This document shows positions 28,678 through 38,122 of a DNA stretch of 64,000 nt, piece after piece. Source of the stretch: Phocaeicola dorei. Its GTDB lineage: Bacteria > Bacteroidota > Bacteroidia > Bacteroidales > Bacteroidaceae. How positions within the stretch are numbered: position 1 is the stretch's first letter; the number at the start of each line of letters is the position of its first letter. The notes beneath the pieces are model-generated. The model was not told the origin of the DNA. It saw nothing but the letters and a program-made list of their open reading frames with translations, and did no database searches. The stretch spans positions 3,069,501 to 3,133,500 of the forward strand of contig NZ_CP046176.1 of the NCBI RefSeq assembly GCF_013009555.1. Direction: 5' to 3'. The position numbers and the translations under genes were made by a program.

Positions 28678-28704
28678 AGTTCTTCTTGTTTTTCAATTTA
28701 TATA

Positions 28705-29271
28705 TCAAACTATCGTATTCTCCTCCTCTTGTTCCCGTCGTTTTATCTCATCACGCAAACGGGATGCCTGCTCATAATTCTCTTCTTCTATAGCCTTTGA
28801 CAATGCTTCTTTCAGCATCACCACATCAACTGTATTTACATTGACAGAAAATGCCGTATTCCCAACTTCATGCAACTGTTCACTTTCCATGATCTCATTA
28901 GTAGTATAAACAGGACATCCGCAACGCATAGCCAACGCAATCGCATCGGAAGTACGTGAGTCTATTTTAAATACCTCACCCTCCTTTTCCAAAAACAGAT
29001 AGGAATAATAGACTCCATCCTTTACCTTATATATCAACACTTTCTTTAAAGCAGCCCCCAACTCTTTGGTCACTGTCAGAAAAAGATCGTGCGTCAATGG
29101 TCTGGGCATCTTATATTCCATCATTACCACCTTAATAGCCTGCGCCTCCAACGAACCGATAATAATAGGCAGCTTACGGTTACCATTCACTTCTTCCAAC
29201 ACCAGCGCATATGCATCCGCCGGCTGCAATGTAGAGGACATATCATGTACCTTCAATTCTATTTCATCCAT
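28705..29271 (-). CDS. Bifunctional nuclease family protein with UVR motif
   Basis: Member of the bifunctional nuclease (BFN, DUF151) family, 188 aa from the ATG at 29271. The open frame continues upstream, but similarity to the family begins at MDEIELKVHDMS, so I place the start there. Core motifs are LPIIIGSLEAQAI, RPLTHDLF and IDSRTSDAIALAMR. A C-terminal UVR/UvrB-C-like helix pair (EEENYEQASRLRDEIKRRE, about 162-183) is typical of the Bacteroidetes version. The in vivo role is uncertain. It lies 58 bp after the nucleoside permease gene and is probably cotranscribed with it. Confidence 0.9.
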   Translation of the reverse strand: MDEIELKVHDMSSTLQPADAYALVLEEVNGNRKLPIIIGSLEAQAIKVVMMEYKMPRPLTHDLFLTVTKELGAALKKVLIYKVKDGVYYSYLFLEKEGEVFKIDSRTSDAIALAMRCGCPVYTTNEIMESEQLHEVGNTAFSVNVNTVDVVMLKEALSKAIEEENYEQASRLRDEIKRREQEEENTIV

Positions 29272-29329
29272 AATTTTAACTTCCCTTCTACCACTCCTGT
29301 TTACATCGGATATGGTCAAAAATAATTTA

Positions 29330-30607
29330 TTAAACTTGCCTGGGATTATGCTTATACTTGAATATGACAGCAAACAATACCGCAACCACCAAGGCATATC
29401 CTGCAAAAACAAACCATGTCATACTCCATCCCTCCATCTGCGGAGCAGTGCTGTTCATATCAACAAAACGATTTACCACAGCTTGAGCTCCCAACGTTCC
29501 CACTGTAGCGCCAATACCATTTGTCATAATCACGAACAATCCCTGAGCACTGGAACGAATGGATAAATCAGTCTCATTGTTAACAAACAACGAACCTGAA
29601 ATGTTGAAGAAGTCGAAAGCCACACCATACACAATCATGGACAGTACAAACATCCAGACACCCGGCCCTGGATTCCCCAGTCCGAACAATCCGAAACGAA
29701 GTACCCATGCCAACATGGCTATCAGCATAACGCGCTTGATTCCGAAATGCTTTAATACAAAAGGTATTAATAAAATACACAACGTTTCCGACACCTGAGA
29801 CAAAGATATCAATGCGTTAGCATGATTCACTCCAAACGTATCAGCATACTCTGGAACTCCCCTGAAACTGCTGAGAAACGGATTGGCAAAACCGTTGGTT
29901 ATCTGTAAAGAAACCCCCAACAACATAGAAAATATAAAGAAAACAGCCATCTTTTTCTGTTTGAACAGTGTAAACGCCCGCAATCCCATAGCATCTACCA
30001 GCGATTTCTGTTCTCCACCACGACTTACAGGACACTCGGGCAAAGTAAGCGCATAAATGGCCAGTATCACTCCAAAGCAAGCACAAGAAAAGAACTGCAT
30101 ATAATTATTTTGGAATCCCAAGATATCCGTCAGCAACATAGAACAGATGAAACCAATCGTTCCAAAAATACGGATAGGAGGAAAAGCGATGACAGGATCC
30201 AGTTTTACTTTATCCAGTGCGGTATAGGCTACCGAATTTGTCAATGCCAATGTTGGCATATAAAAAGCTACACTAAAAGAATAAAATGTAAATAAAGTAC
30301 TGAAATTAACCGCTTCACCATCCACGTAGCCATACCACCCGGCAGCCACCATAAACACGGCAGCCATAAAATGACAGAAGCCATATAATTTTTGAGCAGG
30401 CACCCATCTGTCGGCAATAATTCCCATTACAGCAGGCATAAACAAGGAAACAATCCCCTGCATGGCGTAAAACAGGCCTATCCTAGCACCCAAGCCAATA
30501 TTAAACAAATATGTCCCCATGGAAGTAAGATAAGCCCCCCATACGGCAAATTGTAAGAAGTTCATGACTATCAGTCTGAGTTTCATTCCGGTAATTTCGT
30601 TTTTCAT
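29330..30607 (-). CDS. MFS nucleoside permease
   Basis: Inner-membrane nucleoside:H+ symporter family protein of 425 aa with 12 predicted membrane segments. The family pattern is clear: MNFLQFAVWGAYLTSMGTYL, GLFYAMQGIVSLFMPAVMGI and a long hydrophilic loop at about 200-220. Closest in style to NupG/XapB of enterics. It has its own -7 box (30643-30650) and probably leads the bifunctional nuclease gene. It supplies nucleosides for salvage. Confidence 0.88.
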   Translation of the reverse strand: MKNEITGMKLRLIVMNFLQFAVWGAYLTSMGTYLFNIGLGARIGLFYAMQGIVSLFMPAVMGIIADRWVPAQKLYGFCHFMAAVFMVAAGWYGYVDGEAVNFSTLFTFYSFSVAFYMPTLALTNSVAYTALDKVKLDPVIAFPPIRIFGTIGFICSMLLTDILGFQNNYMQFFSCACFGVILAIYALTLPECPVSRGGEQKSLVDAMGLRAFTLFKQKKMAVFFIFSMLLGVSLQITNGFANPFLSSFRGVPEYADTFGVNHANALISLSQVSETLCILLIPFVLKHFGIKRVMLIAMLAWVLRFGLFGLGNPGPGVWMFVLSMIVYGVAFDFFNISGSLFVNNETDLSIRSSAQGLFVIMTNGIGATVGTLGAQAVVNRFVDMNSTAPQMEGWSMTWFVFAGYALVVAVLFAVIFKYKHNPRQV

Positions 30608-30642
30608 CTTTCTTCTTTAATGTGTGTTTTTTATATTACTTG

Positions 30643-30650
30643 CAAAGATA
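30643..30650 (-). promoter_or_regulatory. -7 box of the nucleoside permease gene
   Basis: TATCTTTG on the minus strand, 35 bp upstream of the ATG, fits TAnnTTTG. No good -33 element is visible. Confidence 0.45.
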
Positions 30651-30681
30651 TAAAACAATTCGATTTTTCATGGAGATTCAT

Positions 30682-30728
30682 CTTAAAAAACAAAGCCTCT
30701 CCGGTGGTTTCACAACTTCCGGAAAGGC
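30682..30728 (-). terminator. Terminator after the DUF5024 gene
   Basis: GCCTCTCCGG (30695-30704) pairs with CCGGAAAGGC (30719-30728) with one mismatch. On the minus strand it is followed by TTTGTTTTTT. This ends the sigma/anti-sigma/DUF5024 transcript before the nucleoside permease promoter. Confidence 0.7.
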
Positions 30729-30808
30729 AAGACAATTAAAAAGTTTTTGTAATCTAACTAAAAGAGAGTGTTTTATTATCTGGTGTTCGTGAAAAATAAT
30801 GCCATTAT

Positions 30809-31423
30809 CTATTCAGCTATGGCATAAGCATCCAGTCCTTTCAATGACTGGCGGATAGTTTTCTGCATCTTCTCCATCTCTTCCCGGCTCATTTGGCGCA
30901 CCTCTATACCGGAATCTCTTAGATTATTCCCCAATTCAGCCATCTGCTCATTGAACGAATCCCAATATTCCGAATCAAGGACAGCAGAATACACTTCTTT
31001 CCCATCCTTCATCGGACTGATAATAACGGTCATGCTTACATTTCCGTTTTCATTGACATTAAGGGTGTAAGTACGTTTCTCATTATCCATCTTATAAATG
31101 AATGTAAAATTCGCTTTCTGCGCCTTGCCCCTTCCCTTCGGCATATCCTTAATGGCAGTTTCTGCATATTCCTCATCCTTCTCGAAAGCCTCAATCAACC
31201 TTGCGCCTATTTTCTCATCCTTTAACGAAAAACTTTTCACCACCTTTACCACTTTGCGGGTTTTAGAGTCACGTTTCGTTACAGAGTTGATAGCCACATC
31301 ATCCCGCTTTTCCAATTCTGCCGCCATTTTATCAATATTCTTCTGGGCCATAACCTTGCCTGTTCCACCACACAGCAGCAAAACAGCCGCCAATGCACTT
31401 CCTAAAATAAACCTTGTTTTCAT
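30809..31423 (-). CDS. Exported DUF5024-like protein
   Basis: Secreted or periplasmic protein of 204 aa with a clear signal peptide (MKTRFILGSALAAVLLLCGG). The mature part is charged, with KNIDKMAAELEKRDDVAINS near the start and a helical C-terminus (QMSREEMEKMQKTIRQSLKG). The pattern resembles DUF5024, a Bacteroides family of unknown function. It is the third gene after an ECF sigma factor and its putative membrane anti-sigma partner, so it may be an effector or sensor of that system. Confidence 0.7.
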   Translation of the reverse strand: MKTRFILGSALAAVLLLCGGTGKVMAQKNIDKMAAELEKRDDVAINSVTKRDSKTRKVVKVVKSFSLKDEKIGARLIEAFEKDEEYAETAIKDMPKGRGKAQKANFTFIYKMDNEKRTYTLNVNENGNVSMTVIISPMKDGKEVYSAVLDSEYWDSFNEQMAELGNNLRDSGIEVRQMSREEMEKMQKTIRQSLKGLDAYAIAE

Positions 31424-31442
31424 ATCTTATTTTTTATGTTTT

Positions 31443-32009
31443 TTATTCGCTTACCAATAATTCCTTTTCTTCTATCTCTTTCTCGGAACGATGAATTTCT
31501 TCCACACGTTCCTGGGCCAGTTTCTCCACCCGTTCCGCCTTTTCCAATGTTTCAATAATACAAGGCATAATCTGTTTCACATCCGAAATGCGCTTGCCTC
31601 CCACTTCCACATAACTACCTTCGTAGCACGACCACTCACCACTTCCGTCTGCTTGGTTTTCCGAATAGAAAATAAAACCTAACCCCAGCGCAATGACCAT
31701 CATTGCCGCTATACCGGCACTCCAGACAGCTATTGGAATACGCTGATAAAAGCTTTCTTTTCCAACCACCGGTACCTTTTCTGATTTCTTTCCTCCAGCA
31801 ACCTCCTTCTGTCCGTCTGGCTGCAACATACCCGGTTCTCCCTGCATACCTCCCTCATACCAGGCAAACATCGGAGCATATCCCATCAGATGAGAAGGTA
31901 CATCCCCTGTATGGAAGAAACGATAAATAGCCTGCTCCTCGGCATTCGTAGTTTCCCCTTCCAAGAAACGGTTAATGTATTCTTCTATATTCCTCTTATC
32001 TAATTCCAT
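31443..32009 (-). CDS. Putative membrane anti-sigma factor
   Basis: Protein of 188 aa whose N-terminal part (EEYINRFLEGETTNAEEQAI) looks like the sigma-binding region of Bacteroidetes anti-sigma factors. One membrane segment at about 93-114 (AVWSAGIAAMMVIALGLGFI) and a charged extracytoplasmic tail follow. The start overlaps the sigma gene end by 10 bp. No known catalytic domain is seen. The anti-sigma role is inferred from the overlap and layout. Confidence 0.7.
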   Translation of the reverse strand: MELDKRNIEEYINRFLEGETTNAEEQAIYRFFHTGDVPSHLMGYAPMFAWYEGGMQGEPGMLQPDGQKEVAGGKKSEKVPVVGKESFYQRIPIAVWSAGIAAMMVIALGLGFIFYSENQADGSGEWSCYEGSYVEVGGKRISDVKQIMPCIIETLEKAERVEKLAQERVEEIHRSEKEIEEKELLVSE

Positions 32010-32506
32010 ACCTTACTGTGTATCATAAATTGTTCTTTTACTCTTTTTCTAGCTCTCGACAAATTGGTTCGTACCGCCACCGGCGTACTTCCTGTGAGAC
32101 GGGCTATCTCCTCTACTTCGAAACCTTCCAAGTGCTTCATGCGGAGAATAGACTGTTGCAAATCAGGTAAAGTACCTATTACTTCCAGTATCTCCTGCAT
32201 ATTCTCTTCCTCTACCAGTTTCATTTCAGGGTTTTCACCTCCACCAATGCTGATGCCTTGCTCCAAATCGACTTTCTCTATTCGAATACCTCGCAAACGA
32301 TTAATACACAAATGCTTGGTTATAACAATAGCCAGTGCATCCACGCTACGATATTGGTCCAGACGGTCGCGAAGAAACCAAAGTTTCAACAGTACATCTT
32401 GTACTGCATCTTCTGCCTCATCGGAGTCTTCCAGATAACGGATAGCCATTCTTAACAAAGCCGGCCGCATTCGTTTTGCCTCTATTTCAAATCTATTTTG
32501 TTCCAT
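32000..32506 (-). CDS. ECF RNA polymerase sigma factor
   Basis: Sigma factor of 168 aa from the ATG at 32506; a GTG two codons upstream is also possible. Region 2 (MRPALLRMAIRYLEDSDEAE, DAVQDVLLKLWFLRD) and region 4 (LPDLQQSILRMKHLEGFEVE, EIARLTGSTPVAVRTNLSRA) are complete. It is the first gene of a three-gene operon with the anti-sigma candidate and the DUF5024-like protein. A possible self-promoter lies at 32516-32545. The target genes are unknown. Confidence 0.92.
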   Translation of the reverse strand: MEQNRFEIEAKRMRPALLRMAIRYLEDSDEAEDAVQDVLLKLWFLRDRLDQYRSVDALAIVITKHLCINRLRGIRIEKVDLEQGISIGGGENPEMKLVEEENMQEILEVIGTLPDLQQSILRMKHLEGFEVEEIARLTGSTPVAVRTNLSRARKRVKEQFMIHSKVWN

Positions 32507-32515
32507 GTTCACTAG

Positions 32516-32545
32516 TATGACACATAGAGGTAGGGAAACGTTACA
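32516..32545 (-). promoter_or_regulatory. Possible autoregulated ECF promoter
   Basis: On the minus strand TGTAAC (32540-32545), 18 nt, GTCATA (32516-32521), 9 bp before the sigma gene. TGTAAC/GTC-type boxes are common for self-regulated ECF factors. There is only one copy here, so the call is weak. Confidence 0.3.
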
Positions 32546-32571
32546 TCAAAATGAAAAATAATTTGCCGACA

Positions 32572-32657
32572 TGTCAATTTGCTAATATACCAATAACCGT
32601 GTGGGCATATATAGTACCCCTAATTAGCACATCAGCAAATTGACAGATTAGCAAATT
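32572..32657. repeat. Inverted repeat between epimerase and sigma genes
   Basis: TGTCAATTTGCT (32572-32583) and AGCAAATTGACA (32634-32645) are perfect 12-bp inverted copies 50 bp apart. A further ATTAGCAAATT (32647-32657) pairs with AATTTGCTAAT (32576-32586). Two alternative hairpins are therefore possible. It follows the epimerase gene and may end its transcript, although there is no clear T-run. Confidence 0.45.
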
Positions 32658-33798
32658 ATTCAAACTTATAAACCGTATGACTATGAAAAACCTCTCCCGG
32701 CCGGAGTACAGTACTGGGGAATTCAGGCTGATTGGGGCTATCTTGAAAATGCATCGTTTCGAAACATACCGCCGAACGGAAAGGATAAGCTATCCCCCTT
32801 TTACCAGTCATTTTTCCTTTCAGTCCATTACCGGTATAGATTTGTATTCCCGGTTCGGTGGTGAAGATCTCCATCTTACGCCCGCTTGTTGGATCATACA
32901 CCCAAGCAGCCGGCCTTGTATCATCTCCTTTCGTATTCAATTCCCAAGTATGATCGTATCCGTTTACTACCTTCAATTGCGGATAATCCGCATCTATACG
33001 TTCTCCAATAGTATGCGGCATACGGAAATCAAGGGGAGTACCGGCCACCGGGAGATATTCTCCTGTGACACATTTCTTATCATCGTATGGAGTAAAGCGA
33101 TCTGCATCTACCCAAAGTTGCTGGTCTTCCACGCTTTTTGTAAAGTCTCCCGAGATATTAAAAAAAGAATGATGAGAAAGATTAAGTACCGTGGGTGCAT
33201 CCGTAGTTGCCTCGTATGTCAAATCCAGTGCATTCTCATCCTCACCAAGACTATAGACTAACGTCACTTTCAGGTTTCCGGGGAAACCATTTTCTCCATC
33301 AGGGGAGAGATAAGACAGACGAACCGTATATGTATCTGCCTGTTCCACTTTCCATATTCTATCGGCAAAACCGGGATTCCCCCCATGTGATATATGTCCG
33401 GACTTCCCATTGTTAGGGACCAGCTTATGCTCTACCCCGTCCAGTGTGAAACGCGCATTCAGAATACGTCCTATATAGCGTCCTACCGTAGAACCAAAAT
33501 TCTGCCGTTGTTCCATATACTCACCAATCGTGGAAAATCCACACACTACATCTTCCCTTTTTCCATTTTTGTCGGGTACAAGGATAGAAACTACTCGCGC
33601 CCCATAGTTCGTGATACAGACCTCCATCCCTTTTTTGTTACTCAAAGTAAATAAATCGGTATACTGCCCATTCACTTCTGTCTGAAAATCCTTACGTTGT
33701 AATCCTGAAGCAGTGACCTGCTTGTCGTCGTGACAAGAAGAAAGCAGCATCAACAAGCCCATACAAACTATACCATGTTTTCCACTCATATCATTCAT
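32656..33798 (-). CDS. Aldose 1-epimerase, exported lipoprotein
   Basis: Interconverts alpha and beta anomers of sugars such as galactose or glucose. It has about 380 aa from the ATG at 33798; a GTG 21 bp upstream is also open. A lipobox (LMLLSSC) places it in the envelope, as for many Bacteroides epimerases that act on sugars freed in the periplasm. Family motifs: NYGARVVSILVPDK, SHGGNPGFADRIW, LNLSHHSFFN with the catalytic His, NGYDHTWEL and the C-terminal TEPGIQIYTGNGL with CFETMHFQDSPNQ. It appears to be monocistronic. Confidence 0.93.
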   Translation of the reverse strand: MNDMSGKHGIVCMGLLMLLSSCHDDKQVTASGLQRKDFQTEVNGQYTDLFTLSNKKGMEVCITNYGARVVSILVPDKNGKREDVVCGFSTIGEYMEQRQNFGSTVGRYIGRILNARFTLDGVEHKLVPNNGKSGHISHGGNPGFADRIWKVEQADTYTVRLSYLSPDGENGFPGNLKVTLVYSLGEDENALDLTYEATTDAPTVLNLSHHSFFNISGDFTKSVEDQQLWVDADRFTPYDDKKCVTGEYLPVAGTPLDFRMPHTIGERIDADYPQLKVVNGYDHTWELNTKGDDTRPAAWVYDPTSGRKMEIFTTEPGIQIYTGNGLKGKMTGKRGIAYPFRSAVCFETMHFQDSPNQPEFPSTVLRPGEVFHSHTVYKFE

Positions 33799-33914
33799 TT
33801 TATAGGTTTTAAATGCCACAAATGTAAATCCTCCGATGGAAAATAAGAAAAGCCGGCCTTTCCTTTTTCAAGGGATGACCAACTTTTCAACTATTTCAAC
33901 CAATTTTTACCCGA

Positions 33915-35474
33915 TTACTTCTTCTCTTTCAGCAATAGAGTAGTATGATGACTATCCTCCCATTCGGACATCAACCGATGAAAATCTGCATAATCGGTGG
34001 GAGTTATCCATTGTTTGTTCAGTCGCAACGAACGGGTTACTTCCGTCTTATCCTCTGTAGTCTGTACGGTTATTTTCAATTTCCCTACCGCATTGACTAT
34101 TTCTTTTGCCTTTTGCGGAGTACATACCTGCATATCCGACGGAACATTTACTATGCAAATATAGGTTTCATCCGTCATACCAGGAAGCAACAGGTTCGTA
34201 GTACGTTCTGTATTTCCAAAGCCATAACCATTCATGGCTATTCCGGTTTTAGCGCGAGGCAATGTTATCAGACGATAGCCCCCTGCCAACGTTTTACCTG
34301 TTTCAGAAGTGACTGTTATCGTATCCGTTTCATAAACCGGTTTATTCTTCACTTCCAAAACCGCTTTCTTACCATCCAACGTATTGACAGGCTGATATTC
34401 CTGTATGCCCGCTATGACAGGAGAGTCCAGAAACAACTGGCTGATAGCGCCCAATCCCAAACAATTATCCGGTGCTTTTACGCCAAAAGCAACCTTAACC
34501 TCACCTTGTAATCCTGCCGCCTGCAACAATCCTGCAAGCAGATTTATCTTTTCCGCTTCCGTGCCATAGGCAGTACGGATTACTTCAGTTGCCGGACGGA
34601 TCCGGTATCCTGTTTCGGACAAAGACAACCGGGACGTGCCCAATCCATGTACATAGTTCATCAGGACAGCTTCCTTTTCATCCGCATTTTTTCCTTGCAA
34701 TAATTTTTGTGCCAAAGCCATGACCTCTTTTTCATGAGCTGCCGTAAATTGAGATTTCAGCACTTTCAAAGCATCGGCCATCGACGGATACGTATTTGCT
34801 AAAATAACCGGTATATTTCCTGATAAAGCAGGAGTACTTTCCATAGGATAATAAGCAGGAATATTTTTCAGTATCCAAGTAACAACTTTACTTCCATTCT
34901 CATTTTTCACTACCGGCGCAGCTTTTCCGTTTATCAATGCATAATTCAAAGGCTTGTCCTCAGGAACCGACACACTACAGATATATTCTTTGACGGGCGA
35001 TAACTCCTCTACCGGCACATATACATCCAGCCCGGGCAAATAACCGGGACGTGTGATAACCGAGTAATCCAAACAAATAGTCGCTCCCAACTCCAGTCCC
35101 GTATGTACCACCACCATCTCTTTCAGTCCGTTATAGGCAGGAGCATCAGCCGCCGCAGCAGGAAGAACCTCTACAAATGCATTTTCGGGAGTCTTTACTA
35201 TCTTCCCGTCTTTCTGGCGAGTATAAGATTCATGTATCTTCAATTCCTGATATGCCGGATTGTAAACAATGAAGCTTTCACCATACAAACCATTCATCGC
35301 TGCATGTGTAAATAAAGTCAACTCCTTATATACCCGCATTTCCTGACTACCGTCCTTATGTAATGTATAAGTCTTGGCTAACTTCCCAAATTCTGCTTCA
35401 GAAGCCGCTTTTGCCGGAAGAGCTGTCAATAACAACACTCCCAAGCATACATATATATAATAAATCTTTTTCAT
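33915..35474 (-). CDS. DUF3857 protein with degenerate transglutaminase fold
   Basis: Exported protein of 519 aa with signal peptide (YIYVCLGVLLLTALPAKA). The N-terminal DUF3857 domain (about 25-200) resembles that of the upstream neighbour. The following region aligns in layout with a transglutaminase core, but where active members have a CGxCKD-type motif this one has AYGTEAEKINLLAGLLQAAG. I see no equivalent of the catalytic Cys and no His/Asp motif afterwards. A DUF3858-like C-terminus follows. It is probably a non-catalytic paralogue and partner of the 654-aa protein, whose gene ends 7 bp upstream. Confidence 0.8.
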   Translation of the reverse strand: MKKIYYIYVCLGVLLLTALPAKAASEAEFGKLAKTYTLHKDGSQEMRVYKELTLFTHAAMNGLYGESFIVYNPAYQELKIHESYTRQKDGKIVKTPENAFVEVLPAAAADAPAYNGLKEMVVVHTGLELGATICLDYSVITRPGYLPGLDVYVPVEELSPVKEYICSVSVPEDKPLNYALINGKAAPVVKNENGSKVVTWILKNIPAYYPMESTPALSGNIPVILANTYPSMADALKVLKSQFTAAHEKEVMALAQKLLQGKNADEKEAVLMNYVHGLGTSRLSLSETGYRIRPATEVIRTAYGTEAEKINLLAGLLQAAGLQGEVKVAFGVKAPDNCLGLGAISQLFLDSPVIAGIQEYQPVNTLDGKKAVLEVKNKPVYETDTITVTSETGKTLAGGYRLITLPRAKTGIAMNGYGFGNTERTTNLLLPGMTDETYICIVNVPSDMQVCTPQKAKEIVNAVGKLKITVQTTEDKTEVTRSLRLNKQWITPTDYADFHRLMSEWEDSHHTTLLLKEKK

Positions 35475-35480
35475 GTCGCT

Positions 35481-37445
35481 TTACTTTTTAATCACCAAAT
35501 AATCACCGTATGCTTTATGAGCTTCCACCGCTTTACGGAAGCTATCCCAATCCGACGCTTCATATACACGCTTTTTCAAAGCCAGACGATTATGCAGGAC
35601 CACCCGGTTTCCTTTTTGTAGAAGCGAGCCTTCAAAATCGGCTCCCGTTCCCTGCATGGTATCCTCCTTTGGCCCATTTATCAGCCTATAGCCTGATGGC
35701 AATTGAATGGTTTCATCCAATTCCACCAAACGGGAGCAGGCGTCTTTAAAACCATACTTCCGTTCCTTCATTTCTGTATCAATCCGTAGATAAGAGCGTA
35801 CCTGATTATAAAGATTATTCATTACCAAAGGCTTGAACAACATTTCCTTCTCCCCTTGCATGGCATAATCCGGAATCTCGTAGCGGAAAATGATTTGGAT
35901 AGGAGCAGCTTGATAATCTTTAGGATTCCTGCCATAATCTACACTCAGCAATCTGGCTTTAGGAGAAACAGCCAGCAATTGTCTTTCCATAGTCGCACGC
36001 CACTGGCTCTGAAAACCTCTTGTAAAGATGCTGCGTATATTGCTGTCACTCTGTCCCTCGGCTTGAATGGTAAATGTACCACGCAAAGTACCATTAGCGT
36101 CCAAGCGGTTGTCTGCCTTGATGCGTACATAGTGATTTTCCGGAGCAGAAACAGGAGTCAGACAGAGATCGGAACCTTCAGGTACACCGGGCAGATAATT
36201 CTGCTGTTGCTCGGCACTACTCCACAACTCACGGCAGAAAGGAACCCATGTGGGGTCTAACGGCATATAAGTTCCATCAGCAAGTTTCACCACAGCTACA
36301 CAATGATTGAAATGATCCGCAGGAATACTTTCGACACGACTGCCCGCCATCGTCATGGCCGGATAGGCCTCGAACCCCGCCATGCGCAGAAAAGAAACCA
36401 AAGTTCCTGCTATATCTTTACACACGCCGCAACGATCCGTATAATTCATTTTAGTATCATGTAACGTATAGCCCTCTCCTTTTCCCATAGAGATACCTGC
36501 ATAACGGATATTATCCGCTACCCAATGGGTCAGTACAGCTATTTTCTCCATTTCGGTTTTCTTTCCTTTTATCAGTTCGTCCACTTTCTTCTGCGCTTCG
36601 GGCAGTGGAGCAAAGCTTCCATAATCCTCATTGACCTTATTGAACCACAAAGACTTGTCTTTCCAATGAGGAGTAGAAGACATCATCAGTTTAGGAGCTG
36701 CATCAAACAAATCTACCATATTCGGCTCCCGCCGGAAAGGCATCATGTCCTCCATAGCAAAAGTATAAGCCTTTCGTCCGTCTTCATAACGCATGGACGA
36801 TGTACATTCTCCTTGATAAAATTGAAATTGCATCTCTTTTTCCATAGGAATACTGACCTTGTACACTTTACGCACGGTAGGCTCACTGCTCCAAAATGGA
36901 ACAATGTCATAGAACTGGCCACGCATGGGAGGTATAAACCGGGAATCATCCTCAGGAACAGCTCCCAGCAAAGCGTATGTAAATCCCTTTTTCGCTATTT
37001 CATAATCTATGACATCACCGGGGTTCAAAGCCCCCACTTCTATCATAATCTGTCGTGCTCCCCAATAAATAGCACGGGCCGGAGCCGCATAGTCACAGGT
37101 CTTCTTCACATCCACCTCTTCAATCTGCCCGTCAGCATGATATATCGTCACACGTTTAAACTCGGCATGGGCCGTCAACGGATCATAATCATATTTAATC
37201 ACCCGGTTAGCTACTGCTCCTTTAGGAGTCTGCACCTTGATAACCTTACATACGGCAAATGATCCCTGCCCTGTCGGTTGCACTGACACCGATGTACTGT
37301 CCAGCAACGCCACACAGTCAAACTTGGCATACGATTCTCCTTTCGCAGCTTCCTCATAAAGTTTCCAGCCCTGCCCGTAAGTTGTGACCGAAGTGAGAAG
37401 AAAGCAAGCCAATGTTGCATAAAGTTGTTTTCTCATGTTTCTCAT
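35481..37445 (-). CDS. DUF3857 transglutaminase-like protein
   Basis: Exported protein of 654 aa with signal peptide (LYATLACFLLTSVTTYG). The DUF3857 domain at about 50-230 is followed by a transglutaminase-like domain at about 270-400 with DRCGVCKDIAGTLVSFLRMA (Cys), DHFNHCVAVV (His) and YMPLDPTW (Asp), a complete triad. The C-terminal part is a beta-rich DUF3858-like domain. Substrate unknown; such proteins may act as proteases or amidases in the envelope. It forms a two-gene operon with the degenerate paralogue. A second ATG at 37436 is an alternative start. Confidence 0.85.
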   Translation of the reverse strand: MRNMRKQLYATLACFLLTSVTTYGQGWKLYEEAAKGESYAKFDCVALLDSTSVSVQPTGQGSFAVCKVIKVQTPKGAVANRVIKYDYDPLTAHAEFKRVTIYHADGQIEEVDVKKTCDYAAPARAIYWGARQIMIEVGALNPGDVIDYEIAKKGFTYALLGAVPEDDSRFIPPMRGQFYDIVPFWSSEPTVRKVYKVSIPMEKEMQFQFYQGECTSSMRYEDGRKAYTFAMEDMMPFRREPNMVDLFDAAPKLMMSSTPHWKDKSLWFNKVNEDYGSFAPLPEAQKKVDELIKGKKTEMEKIAVLTHWVADNIRYAGISMGKGEGYTLHDTKMNYTDRCGVCKDIAGTLVSFLRMAGFEAYPAMTMAGSRVESIPADHFNHCVAVVKLADGTYMPLDPTWVPFCRELWSSAEQQQNYLPGVPEGSDLCLTPVSAPENHYVRIKADNRLDANGTLRGTFTIQAEGQSDSNIRSIFTRGFQSQWRATMERQLLAVSPKARLLSVDYGRNPKDYQAAPIQIIFRYEIPDYAMQGEKEMLFKPLVMNNLYNQVRSYLRIDTEMKERKYGFKDACSRLVELDETIQLPSGYRLINGPKEDTMQGTGADFEGSLLQKGNRVVLHNRLALKKRVYEASDWDSFRKAVEAHKAYGDYLVIKK

Positions 37446-37522
37446 CTATTTTGTTTTAACCTAACAAATGTAGGCAATAATCTTCTATTTCACATCTATT
37501 TTATAGAAAAACTCCTGTTCTT

Positions 37523-37560
37523 ATGCAGTCTTTTATTCTCCCCTGTATCTTTATATAATA
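37523..37560 (+). promoter_or_regulatory. Candidate ECF promoter of the sigma gene at 37577
   Basis: ATGCAGTCTTTT, then 10 nt, then GTATCTTTATA, ending 16 bp before the sigma start. The same pattern with the same spacing occurs at 39367-39404 before the methyltransferase gene. This suggests autoregulation of the sigma factor and a second target. Confidence 0.55.
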
Positions 37561-37576
37561 ACATGACAAAAGAAAA

Positions 37577-38122
37577 ATGAATGACGCAGAACTAATAGAA
37601 GGATGTAAAGCCGGAAAGAGGGAAGCTTTGGAAACCATATACAGACTCTTCTCCCGCCAAATGTATGGAGTGTGCTGTCGCTATGTAGGCGAAGAATCGG
37701 CCTTGGACGTCATGCACGATGGATTCATCAAAGTATTTTCCGCCATCGACCAACTACATGCCACCGACCTGCATGGATTCAAATCCTGGGTCACCCGTAT
37801 CATGGTAACTACCTCCTTGCATCATCTCCGTAAACAGAAAACCTGCTTTTTCCTTTCTGTAGATGATCTGGAAGAAGACATGCAGCCTGTGGACGAAGAA
37901 GATATGATTTCGATTCCTATTGAAACCTTGATGAAATTCATAACTGAATTACCGGCAGGCTATCGCACCATACTGAACTTGGCCGTATTCGAAGGAATGC
38001 CTCATAAGGAGATTGCGAAGACATTAGGCATTAACGAACATTCATCCTCCTCACAACTGCACCGCGCCAAATGTGTACTTGCTCAAAAAATTAAAGAATA
38101 CTTAACTCGACAATCATTATGA
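37577..38122 (+). CDS. ECF RNA polymerase sigma factor
   Basis: Sigma factor of 181 aa. Region 2 is AIYRLFSRQMYGVCCRYVG with ESALDVMHDGFIKVFSAID; region 4 is ITELPAGYRTILNLAVFEG with MPHKEIAKTLGINEHSSSSQ. The RAKCVLAQKIKEYL tail is typical of Bacteroidetes ECF factors. It overlaps the next gene by 4 bp, which is probably its regulator. The promoter motif at 37523-37560, repeated at 39367, points to self-activation. Confidence 0.92.
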   Translation: MNDAELIEGCKAGKREALETIYRLFSRQMYGVCCRYVGEESALDVMHDGFIKVFSAIDQLHATDLHGFKSWVTRIMVTTSLHHLRKQKTCFFLSVDDLEEDMQPVDEEDMISIPIETLMKFITELPAGYRTILNLAVFEGMPHKEIAKTLGINEHSSSSQLHRAKCVLAQKIKEYLTRQSL

